This document shows, in pieces, positions 17,385-24,406 of a DNA stretch of 64,000 nucleotides. Numbering within the stretch: position 1 is the first letter of the stretch; every line of letters starts with the position of its first letter. Location of the stretch: contig NZ_JABULX010000005.1 in assembly GCF_013328345.1 (NCBI RefSeq), positions 62,001 to 126,000 of the forward strand, in the 5' to 3' direction. Below the pieces are notes generated by a model. That model worked only from the letters and a program-made list of their open reading frames with translations. It did no database searches and had not been told where the DNA came from. The position numbers and the translations under genes are program-made. The stretch is from Marinifaba aquimaris. GTDB taxonomy: Bacteria > Pseudomonadota > Gammaproteobacteria > Enterobacterales > Alteromonadaceae.

Positions 17385-17741
17385 ATGTTCTTTTTCTCAG
17401 TAAATCATGTTGCCAGTCAAAGTATGACACCTGTGATCCCTCTGCATAGCTATGTTATGTTTTCAAGTTTATTCAGAAAGGGTAAGTTAAAAATTGGCGA
17501 CATTGTAAAAGTTGATCACCCTATTTATGGGCTCATGGTCAGAACAGTTAAATTTATCGATAGAAACGGCTTCTTCTGGCTAAAAGGCGAAAATGACCAT
17601 GGTTTAACAACAATGGAAATGGGGCCAATTAGACCACACAATATCTTAGCCAAAGCAGTATGGGTTTTATCTTCAGCAAAAGACGCTGCGCTGAATAATA
17701 AAAACCAACTCAAACATAAACACACTGCTCTAACTTCTTAG
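17385..17741 (+). CDS. S26/S24 peptidase-like protein (SodX-like), iron-regulated
   Basis: The 118-aa protein resembles signal-peptidase-fold proteases, notably nickel-superoxide-dismutase maturation proteases. It has the SMTP serine motif near residue 14, KIGDIVKVDHP near residue 45, and the GENDHG and MGPIRPHNILAKAV regions near the end. At the place of the catalytic lysine (VKRV in the family) I read VRTV, so Arg replaces Lys and activity is doubtful. A Fur palindrome sits just upstream. I chose ATG 17385 behind AGAGGA. No Ni-SOD gene is in the window. Confidence 0.6.
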   Translation: MFFFSVNHVASQSMTPVIPLHSYVMFSSLFRKGKLKIGDIVKVDHPIYGLMVRTVKFIDRNGFFWLKGENDHGLTTMEMGPIRPHNILAKAVWVLSSAKDAALNNKNQLKHKHTALTS

Positions 17742-17745
17742 TTTT

Positions 17746-17821
17746 GTGTTTGTCGGGCTTCATTTGTATGGATACAAGTGCATAGCGTCATACTAGGAAC
17801 GACGCTCAAGCCCGGCAACAC
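17746..17821. other. Three-way-junction palindromic element
   Basis: An outer stem joins GTGTTTGTCGGGCTT (17746-17760) with AAGCCCGGCAACAC (17808-17821), with a bulge and one G-U pair. Inside are two hairpins, TTGTAT/ATACAA (near 17764-17777) and AGCGTC/GACGCT (near 17784-17806). It lies between convergent genes (the S26-like gene and sdhD). It may act as a terminator for both, but it lacks a long U tract; it could also be a mobile intergenic repeat or a small RNA. Confidence 0.55.
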
Positions 17822-17839
17822 ATCCTCAATTACAGCTAA

Positions 17840-18181
17840 TTACAGCCCCCAAAAGACATACAAAGCAGCTGCTGCAAACAATGCAGTAACAATCAGGTAA
17901 AAACCGTGAAACAAGCTACTAAACCCTTTAATAGGCACTTTTTGTGTATAGTCGGTAGCAATTTGCCACCCTGCCAAAATAGCATTGAAGGCCAATACAA
18001 CAATTGTGATACTGCTAAATACTTTAAACCAAGTTGTATCGTGCATTGCTTTCCACGTTTGGTAGTCTAACGGGTCTATAGTTAATATAAGGCTGATATA
18101 GACCACCGCGTAGAGACAAATCAAGATGTTACTTACGCGTTGAAATAACCACTCACGCACACCATTTCTTTTCATTTTCAT
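17840..18181 (-). CDS. sdhD: Succinate dehydrogenase membrane anchor SdhD, orphan, heme-ligand variant
   Basis: The 113-aa, three-helix protein aligns with E. coli SdhD from RNGV onward. The quinone-site pair D77-Y78 in ATDY (E. coli D82, Y83) is kept. The residue at E. coli His71, an axial ligand of heme b, is Asn66 here (AFNAILAGWQ against LIHAWIGMWQ). The start ATG overlaps the sdhC stop as TAATG. No sdhA or sdhB follows; the next gene downstream is convergent. It would have to pair with SdhAB made elsewhere. The gene name reflects homology, not proven function. Confidence 0.85.
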   Translation of the reverse strand: MKMKRNGVREWLFQRVSNILICLYAVVYISLILTIDPLDYQTWKAMHDTTWFKVFSSITIVVLAFNAILAGWQIATDYTQKVPIKGFSSLFHGFYLIVTALFAAAALYVFWGL

Positions 18182-18561
18182 TAACCCCAAATCCAACATC
18201 CAAACAACACACTGAGTAAAATACCTAGCCCAATCGCAACATTGGATATCAAGCGTCCACCTTCAATTGTTTCAAAATAACCAAACTCCTGAATAATATG
18301 CTTTAACGATCCCATTACGTAATAACCGAGTGCAGTTAAAAAGCCCCAAGCAAAAAACTGGGCAATGAAGTTTTCAGCAAGCATAGATTGGATTTTGTGA
18401 AAACCTTCTGGTGATTCAAGAGAGATGTATAAGACAGGAATAAAGTAAGCCATTGCCACCCAAATAATGACGGCACTTATTCTATGTAAGATAGATGCAA
18501 GCCCCATTATGGGTAGTTTAATGGTTGAAAGGTCTAAATTTTTTGGCCGATTGTCTTTCAT
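18181..18561 (-). CDS. sdhC: Succinate dehydrogenase cytochrome b556-type subunit SdhC, orphan, heme-ligand variant
   Basis: The 126-aa protein matches E. coli SdhC along its length, beginning KDNRPKNLDLSTIKLP. The quinone-site residues S23 and R27 in LASILHRIS (E. coli S27, R31) are kept. The heme-b axial ligand H84 of E. coli falls on Tyr81 here (TALGYYV against TALAYHV), while the equivalent of H91 is kept as H88. GGAG precedes the ATG, and a Fur box lies about 83 bases upstream. The gene is cotranscribed only with sdhD, whereas normal loci are sdhCDAB. Confidence 0.87.
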   Translation of the reverse strand: MKDNRPKNLDLSTIKLPIMGLASILHRISAVIIWVAMAYFIPVLYISLESPEGFHKIQSMLAENFIAQFFAWGFLTALGYYVMGSLKHIIQEFGYFETIEGGRLISNVAIGLGILLSVLFGCWIWG

Positions 18562-18643
18562 GGTAACTCCAAGTTAAACATAACAGTGAGAATAAAAATG
18601 ACGATATGCAGTCTACCTGTTATTGAAACACAATTACACAAAC

Positions 18644-18662
18644 AATAACAATTATCATTATC
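18644..18662 (-). promoter_or_regulatory. Fur box upstream of sdhCD
   Basis: On the minus strand, GATAATGATAATTGTTATT matches the 19-bp Fur consensus GATAATGATAATCATTATC at 16 of 19 positions, including the first 12. It overlaps the likely promoter of the orphan sdhCD pair, between the 3' end of the chaN-like gene and sdhC. Confidence 0.8.
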
Positions 18663-18664
18663 AA

Positions 18665-19741
18665 CTAATTGGGATTTTCACATGATTTAGCTTTTTCTCC
18701 TGCTTTTGCAAACATCTTTTGATAAGTTGCTTTTCGATAATCTGCATCAACAAATTCTTGCGGTTGCGCTTGGATAAGATAATAAAAGGTATCTTTACCT
18801 TGGCCATTGTTCACTTTTTCCATTAGATCTGTTCGGTAAACTGGCGTAATCACTACAAGCTTTAATGCTGGGTTTAAACGCTTTAGCGCCGCGACTGTTC
18901 CCAAACCATCTTGGCTGTGAAAACTGCCATTAAGATGAATGATTTGGCTATCGGGTTGCAGTGCCATTTTCTGGTTAATCGATTCAGCCATGGTGTTATC
19001 TCTTGTTAATTGCGCAAGATAAGTATTATTCAATGCTCTGGCAGGCATAGGGTGACCTCCCATCTTGGCGATAAACTGGGTTTGATAGCCAGTAATATCA
19101 GCAAAGCTATCTTGAGCAATAAGCTTGCGCTGCTGGCTGCCTAAGACATTGAGATAAGCTCGACCTTGTTTGCCAATACAACGAACAATATCGGCAGGCG
19201 CATTGGCCGCAACAACAGCAATATCATGCTGCTTGGCATATTCAACAAGAGGTCGATAACTGGCTTTGTAATTATCCCAAGCATTGGCTTGTTCGATTAA
19301 ATAACGCTCACCTATTTCACTGCTTAGATAACGCTCGATAACAGCCTGTTGATCGCGTTCAAACATTTCGAGTGATAGTGCCATTGGCTGCCAATGTTCC
19401 CGCTGCTGATGCAGCAAAGCAAACAGCTGCATTTGCAATAAATGAGAAGCGTGATTGCCGTGGTATTCACCAATAAAAATAACATCAGCGTCTTTCAATT
19501 GAGATGCAACGGCAGGCAAACTGACCGTTTGATATTGATTATCCAGTAATTGATAGTCATACGCAGTGAGTAAGTTAACTGAAGAAGCCACTTGAGCTTT
19601 CTCGGTTTCCACTGGCTTAACTGAACAAGCAGATAGAGAAAAAAGCAAACCAATTACGCTTAACCAAGGTAATACTCGAGCAGAATACAAGGGGGCGTTT
19701 TCGATTATTTTTAGCAACATAAATCCAACTTTTAGCAACAT
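18665..19741 (-). CDS. ChaN-like heme-binding lipoprotein
   Basis: The protein is of the ChaN/DUF399 family, outer-membrane-associated heme-binding lipoproteins of the Tiki superfamily. A lipobox LFSLSAC follows a hydrophobic signal. Family stretches are DVIFIGEYHGNHASHLLQ and ALSLEMFERDQQ in the first half, and VVAANAPADIVRCIG in the middle. Two equivalent starts exist, 19741 and 19720, because a 21-bp tandem repeat duplicates the ribosome site and first codons (MLLK is encoded twice). It is followed on the same strand by the Fur-box sdhCD pair, which fits an iron or heme theme. Confidence 0.8.
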   Translation of the reverse strand: MLLKVGFMLLKIIENAPLYSARVLPWLSVIGLLFSLSACSVKPVETEKAQVASSVNLLTAYDYQLLDNQYQTVSLPAVASQLKDADVIFIGEYHGNHASHLLQMQLFALLHQQREHWQPMALSLEMFERDQQAVIERYLSSEIGERYLIEQANAWDNYKASYRPLVEYAKQHDIAVVAANAPADIVRCIGKQGRAYLNVLGSQQRKLIAQDSFADITGYQTQFIAKMGGHPMPARALNNTYLAQLTRDNTMAESINQKMALQPDSQIIHLNGSFHSQDGLGTVAALKRLNPALKLVVITPVYRTDLMEKVNNGQGKDTFYYLIQAQPQEFVDADYRKATYQKMFAKAGEKAKSCENPN

Positions 19742-19752
19742 AAATCCAACTT
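19711..19752. repeat. Tandem 21-bp duplication at the chaN-like start
   Basis: TTAGCAACATAAATCCAACT plus one T occurs twice in succession (19711-19731 and 19732-19752). Each copy holds, on the minus strand, a GGA ribosome-site element and an ATG followed by TTG CTA A. Both ATGs are in frame, so the gene has two identical initiation modules seven codons apart. Confidence 0.9.
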
Positions 19753-19927
19753 TTAAGGTTTATTGATAGTTAGTAATCAGCTTGTATAACTGTATTAAAG
19801 AAATATAGCTTTACCCGTGAAACAGTTGCAATTGCCAACAATAAACAGGCAAAGGAAGTTATCTGATCTAAGTGGATACCCGCTTCGTAGCCATATATTT
19901 AAGACACAAATAAAACTCGAGTTCAGT

Positions 19928-20248
19928 ATGAAGCTTTTTTACAAAGACTTGGCCAATAAACGTATTGATAAGTTAGTGATCAATTCACTCGAACAAGCGC
20001 TGTATCAGGCCATAGTCGTTATTGATGGGACTGAGCACGTGGTATGGGATACAGATAAGAAAACCCTACTGACCAGAAACTTGACTCAAATGCGAGAGTA
20101 TTTTGAGACATACGACATCATTGAAGTGGTACTCAGGCATGAAAGCCCCTACGACGAAATGGTTGGACAAGCACCCAAAGAAAGCAGTAACAGGCTAGAA
20201 GTGCCTTTGAGCAAATCACCTTATGCTGTGCTCAAACACTTACACTAA
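19928..20248 (+). CDS. DUF6482-family protein
   Basis: The 106-aa protein begins MKLFYKDLANKRIDKLVINS and shows the conserved pattern of a small family seen in marine gammaproteobacteria: EQALYQAIVVIDGTEHVVW, VLRHESPYDEMVGQ near residue 78, and LEVPLSK near the end. The function is unknown. I chose ATG 19928 over the upstream in-frame start 19817, whose extra 37 residues do not look like family sequence. The phosphatase gene follows directly. Confidence 0.7.
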   Translation: MKLFYKDLANKRIDKLVINSLEQALYQAIVVIDGTEHVVWDTDKKTLLTRNLTQMREYFETYDIIEVVLRHESPYDEMVGQAPKESSNRLEVPLSKSPYAVLKHLH

Positions 20249-20250
20249 AG

Positions 20251-21093
20251 GTGAATACATTGAATAAGCCACGTCATCTCGTTGTATTTGATCTTGATGG
20301 AACCTTGTTAAACAAAGATTCCAAACTATCTGCGTTAACTCAGCAAACACTCACCGCCATGCATCAACAAGGTATTCATTACACCCTAGCAACGGGGCGA
20401 AGCTACCAGTCAGCCAATGCAATCATCGAACATGAGCTATTTTTCTTACCGCAAATATATACCAATGGTGTACTGACTTGGTGCCCAAATAAAAATCGAT
20501 TTAGTTTTGATAATTGCCTCACGGTTGAACAAGGCGTTAATGCAATTAAGGCAATGGAATCAACAGCCGCAGCGCCTTTCCTTAGTGCGATTGATAGTCA
20601 GGAACAAAAGTACATATTCCACGGCAAGTTACAAAATCAAGTAGAGGAAAAATTACTGGCGCGTTTTAGCGAAAAAAAAGGCACGCAAATCTTACCTGTC
20701 GAACAAATAAAAGATGGCTTGCACGTTACCAATATCAGCATGATTGGCCCCAGCACTGATGTGTTAAATGCAGAACACAACATTAGCAAAGACAAACAAC
20801 TTATCGCCTATTCAGGCCCTGCAATGAGCCAACAAGATTATCGATGGATTGATGTACATCACGCAAAAGCCACTAAAGGCAGTGCAGTCGAGAAACTTAA
20901 AAGCCAGCTCGAAGTGGATAATATAATCTGCTTTGGTGACGGTGATAACGATCTCAGCATGTTTGAAATTGCCAATGAGAGCTACGCCCCAGCCAACGCC
21001 AATGAGCAAGTAAAACAAGCCGCCACATCCGTTATTGGCCACCACGATGAAGACGGCGTCGCGTTATTTTTAAAAGAGCGGTTTGGGGTTTAA
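20251..21093 (+). CDS. Cof-type HAD-superfamily phosphatase
   Basis: The protein of about 280 aa has the haloacid-dehalogenase motifs I to IV of the Cof/YidA group: FDLDGTLLNKDSKLS near residue 13, LATGRS near residue 45, a lysine in the KATKGSAVEKL helix near residue 209, and CFGDGDNDLSMF near residue 227. It probably dephosphorylates sugar phosphates or related metabolites. The start is either GTG 20251 or TTG 20260; TTG has better spacing to the preceding AAAGG. The gene begins three bases after the DUF6482 stop. Confidence 0.85.
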   Translation: MNTLNKPRHLVVFDLDGTLLNKDSKLSALTQQTLTAMHQQGIHYTLATGRSYQSANAIIEHELFFLPQIYTNGVLTWCPNKNRFSFDNCLTVEQGVNAIKAMESTAAAPFLSAIDSQEQKYIFHGKLQNQVEEKLLARFSEKKGTQILPVEQIKDGLHVTNISMIGPSTDVLNAEHNISKDKQLIAYSGPAMSQQDYRWIDVHHAKATKGSAVEKLKSQLEVDNIICFGDGDNDLSMFEIANESYAPANANEQVKQAATSVIGHHDEDGVALFLKERFGV

Positions 21094-21105
21094 CTATCTC
21101 TTCAA

Positions 21106-23676
21106 TTACAACTGACTCAATATTGTGGGATCATCAATTTTGTCATCATTTGCCAATAAAAAGGCTTTAGAAAGTAGTACAGATAAGCCAACATCCCCTT
21201 CAAAAGGCAGAAAAGTACTATCTAATTTCGCAGTATTTCTGTGAGTTGGAACGATGCATAAATACTTGTCATTTGGCATGATCAAAATATACCCGCTACC
21301 AATATGTATTTTATAGCTTTGCTTTTTACCCTGAACGATTAAAAAATTACCCTCTATATGAGCTACATCTCTTATCTTCAAACGAGATAATAATTGAGCT
21401 AAAACTTGCTTTCTTGTTTTAGCAATTTCAGTCAAATCACCAAATGAGTGGTATTTCCAATAGCTATGCAGATTATTGCTATTATTCACTCTACCATCCT
21501 GCCACTGTGGGTCATTAGCTATACTTGTAACCCCAATGAACAAATCTGCATCACGCATAATTTCAGAAAAGACTATAGGCGAGATATCTTTTATTTCGAT
21601 TGTTTTACCGGATAAATCATTAAATCTAATTTGATCGGTTGTGACACAATGCCACACTCTAATTTCATCGTGCTCAACATTACCGTCTGTTAATGCATTA
21701 ATATAAAACTGTGCAGTAATATTATGAGTAGCAATAAATTTCTCAGCAATTTGACTCCTTACACCATCATCAAATGCCCCCATTAGTTGATAATTCCAAC
21801 GTCTAGATACTGCTAATGATTTAAACTGTTGTTGCTTGATTATATGAGCAGCCATTCTATTAGAATAACTACCTGTATTTCGCTCGGTATCAGTGAGTAA
21901 ATAAACTTCCCTATGTGCTTGCTTAAAAGGTTGCTTTATCTTTAGTGCCTCAAGCCGTTTGCGCCACAAAATAACATCATTTGGCTCAGCAAAAATCGGG
22001 TGCCAAAGCTTTACCACGGCATTAGGTTCGATGGTTGCAGTTTTCCCATTAACATCTTGCCATCCGCCAGCAACAAAAATTAGAGCAACATCGTCAAATA
22101 ACCAAATAAGCTTGCGAGCAATGACGCTAATCAAACCATGATTTAAATAAAATTGCTCAAAGCTAGCAATATTCCATTGCATGTCTTCCGTATAGATTCG
22201 GTCAATCCTTTCTCTTTGTGCACTGAAGCTCTGTTTTATTTGCTTAATCTTGGCTTTGATGAGTTTAAGATGATTACTGTGTGCATCGCTACTTTTGACA
22301 AATTGAGGAACGGCTTTTTGCTTGCTACCATCAGGTTTAAGCCAAACTTGATCTACTTGATTAGTACTTGTTATCTGAGCATAAAAACAATAATCATCAA
22401 AAGTAGTTGTTAATCTACCATCGACTAAATCAAAGTCAGGTGCAGATATCTCCTCAATTTGAGCGGGCTTAAAACCCAGTTTTTCAGCATGCTGGTCAAT
22501 GTATTTTTGAATGAGCTTTTGTGTACTGCTTTGTTTAACTTTGTGCTTAAGTCGAGATAAGTGGCCGATACCAACTAAGCCTTTAAACTGGGCCAACGTG
22601 TACAAACCAGCATTACCAATAGCTGCTGCAGCTACCCCACGAACAGGGACTTTCTGAAAACACTTTTCCGTTAACTGTGCAATATTGATCACACTCTGCT
22701 GATCGTGAAAACGAGACATTGACCACAACAAACCTTTTATTAAAGTGTGACTTTCCTCCTCGATATACTCATTTTTTTCGTGGGTGATCTCTTGCCCGCC
22801 AAAGTTAATAACCTCAACTAGGGTTGTATCTAAATCAATTAAGAAATTAAGCCATTGATTAACCAATTTTTTATAAGGAGAAATACCTACTTCATCCATT
22901 AAATCATTGGCTTTACTTAAAAAAAGAGCGGAAGGCTTTGCACTGCTGTTGTTAGCTAAATGATGAAAAAGCTCACTCCACTGTGATTGTTTATTTTGAG
23001 GTATTTGCTCAAAAGTCTGTTTGGCGAATTTACCAAATCGTCCATTTGAAAATTGATAAGGAGCCGTAGAACTAGCTGTTTTAGTATCAAATTGGTGCTG
23101 TATTAAGTTTAACTGTCTTACACACTGAGCAATATTTTGCCCTGCAATAACTTCGCCTTTAGCCTCATGAATGAAAGGTTCAACAAGCTCATGAGTTAAA
23201 ATTTTATTAAGACTGTCAACAAAGCTGTGGGTTAAGCCATAGGTTTTTGCATATTTTTCAATATGATTAACCAAATGACAAAATGGTCGCTCATAAAGAC
23301 GGATTGAGCCTGCCTTTTGCTCATAAAGCAATGAGAATAAACAATAAAAGTCGTAGCTTTCTGGAAAATCTACTCCCATTTCTAACCATAAATTAAGCAG
23401 GTGTATATCAACAACATATGCCCGTACTTTAGGTGAGCTAGTATCGGTGATAACCCCAATATCGTAATCATTTATTCTTTTTATTAATGAGATCAATACA
23501 GTAAGCTTGATTTCAGCTGATGCATTTTGCAATTTTATATAGGGAATGCATTCATCCAAAGACAGAGTTTGAAGTGCATATAATGAATTGTAGTTAGCTT
23601 TAATAAAATGATGAATTTCTTCAAATTCATCATGAAAACACATTTTCAGCTCACTTTTAGAATCAGTATCAAGCAA
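21106..23676 (-). CDS. DUF4132-family large protein
   Basis: The 856-aa protein ends with the DUF4132/DUF7737-type region: YKIHIGSGYILIMPNDKYLC, then LPFEGDVGLSVLLSKAFLLANDDKI. The middle has a helical repeat stretch (residues about 330-390, VPVRGVAAAAIGNAGLYTLAQ) like other MolR-related proteins, but no WGR domain is visible. The N-terminal third is helical and not recognised. The function is unknown. It begins three bases after its smaller partner gene and converges on the phosphatase gene with a 12-base gap. Confidence 0.7.
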   Translation of the reverse strand: MLDTDSKSELKMCFHDEFEEIHHFIKANYNSLYALQTLSLDECIPYIKLQNASAEIKLTVLISLIKRINDYDIGVITDTSSPKVRAYVVDIHLLNLWLEMGVDFPESYDFYCLFSLLYEQKAGSIRLYERPFCHLVNHIEKYAKTYGLTHSFVDSLNKILTHELVEPFIHEAKGEVIAGQNIAQCVRQLNLIQHQFDTKTASSTAPYQFSNGRFGKFAKQTFEQIPQNKQSQWSELFHHLANNSSAKPSALFLSKANDLMDEVGISPYKKLVNQWLNFLIDLDTTLVEVINFGGQEITHEKNEYIEEESHTLIKGLLWSMSRFHDQQSVINIAQLTEKCFQKVPVRGVAAAAIGNAGLYTLAQFKGLVGIGHLSRLKHKVKQSSTQKLIQKYIDQHAEKLGFKPAQIEEISAPDFDLVDGRLTTTFDDYCFYAQITSTNQVDQVWLKPDGSKQKAVPQFVKSSDAHSNHLKLIKAKIKQIKQSFSAQRERIDRIYTEDMQWNIASFEQFYLNHGLISVIARKLIWLFDDVALIFVAGGWQDVNGKTATIEPNAVVKLWHPIFAEPNDVILWRKRLEALKIKQPFKQAHREVYLLTDTERNTGSYSNRMAAHIIKQQQFKSLAVSRRWNYQLMGAFDDGVRSQIAEKFIATHNITAQFYINALTDGNVEHDEIRVWHCVTTDQIRFNDLSGKTIEIKDISPIVFSEIMRDADLFIGVTSIANDPQWQDGRVNNSNNLHSYWKYHSFGDLTEIAKTRKQVLAQLLSRLKIRDVAHIEGNFLIVQGKKQSYKIHIGSGYILIMPNDKYLCIVPTHRNTAKLDSTFLPFEGDVGLSVLLSKAFLLANDDKIDDPTILSQL

Positions 23677-23679
23677 AGC

Positions 23680-24081
23680 TTATCCCCCAATCAATTGAAC
23701 TAGCTTTACAAAGCAAATATCAGTGTCTTTTTTGATATCAATGACTTGTTCAAGGTTATCCACTTGCAAATCGTCAACGAGAATGAAATACGCATTATTT
23801 TTAAATGCGTTAAGTGCAATTTCAATTTGCTTTTCGGGATTAACTTTAGCTTTGCTGGAAAGCGCTTGATTAAGCATTTTTTCTTCTGCAGACGGGGCAA
23901 CAAGTAAAGATTTACGGTTAGTCGCTTTTTGATTAAAGGCTATGACTTCTTGGTAAACCCGCTCGACGATTAAATCTTTAACTGATATCTGAATGTGCTC
24001 AAATGAGAGTTCAAACTCTTGATAAATTTGCCCGGAGCTACTTTCATCTCGCATTTTTAAACTGATCACTTTCACCACCAA
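23680..24081 (-). CDS. Hypothetical partner of the DUF4132 gene
   Basis: The roughly 133-aa protein begins, after a GTG, with a strand-rich segment (VKVISLKMRDESSSGQIYQE). A helix and a long charged middle follow, then AYFILVDDLQVDNLEQVIDI and a short hydrophobic end. I recognise no family, although the order of strands and helices could fit a small ubiquitin-like or adaptor fold. The start is uncertain (GTG 24081 or 24078, or ATG about nine codons in), and no clear ribosome site is visible. It lies three bases before the DUF4132 gene, so the pair is an operon. Confidence 0.6.
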   Translation of the reverse strand: MVVKVISLKMRDESSSGQIYQEFELSFEHIQISVKDLIVERVYQEVIAFNQKATNRKSLLVAPSAEEKMLNQALSSKAKVNPEKQIEIALNAFKNNAYFILVDDLQVDNLEQVIDIKKDTDICFVKLVQLIGG

Positions 24082-24238
24082 TTTTTAACTAAACCTGTTT
24101 AGTTCCTGCCTCAATCGGCAACATCATAGCTAATAATGATTAGGTATTAAAATATGAGCCCAAGGTAAATCGTTAATTCATTAATTTGTTTTTAACCACA
24201 ATTGCAGCAGAATAAGTTGAAAAATTGAGGAGGGTAAC

Positions 24239-24319
24239 ATGAATGTCAAATCGCTATCTAAGCAGCGTGTAGAGCAAATTAATAGCTTCAACCAAGGGCG
24301 GCTGATGATGGTATTTTAG
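24239..24319 (+). CDS. Possible small ORF, 26 aa
   Basis: This ORF has a very good ribosome site, GAGGAGG, seven bases before the ATG. It encodes MNVKSLSKQRVEQINSFNQ and seven more residues. Nothing about the peptide is recognisable, and it may be the remnant of a longer gene. It is the only feature in the 325-base gap between the DUF4132 partner and glmS, apart from the glmS terminator at 24368. Confidence 0.3.
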   Translation: MNVKSLSKQRVEQINSFNQGRLMMVF

Positions 24320-24367
24320 CAACCTCCGTATGATACCGAACCAGTAAGCGATTTTTTGTACTGTAAA

Positions 24368-24399
24368 AGCACTCAATTAGCTTAGGCCAATTGAGTGCT
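24368..24399 (-). terminator. Terminator of glmS
   Basis: AGCACTCAATT (24368-24378) pairs perfectly with AATTGAGTGCT (24389-24399). On the minus strand the stem is followed by TTTT. It lies eight bases past the glmS stop. Confidence 0.8.
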
Positions 24400-24406
24400 A
24401 TAAACA

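Noticed and set aside
17746-17821. tRNA or attC site
   Set aside because: No anticodon or T-loop consensus (GTTCRA) and no acceptor pairing of tRNA length; no integrase or R'/L' core sites.
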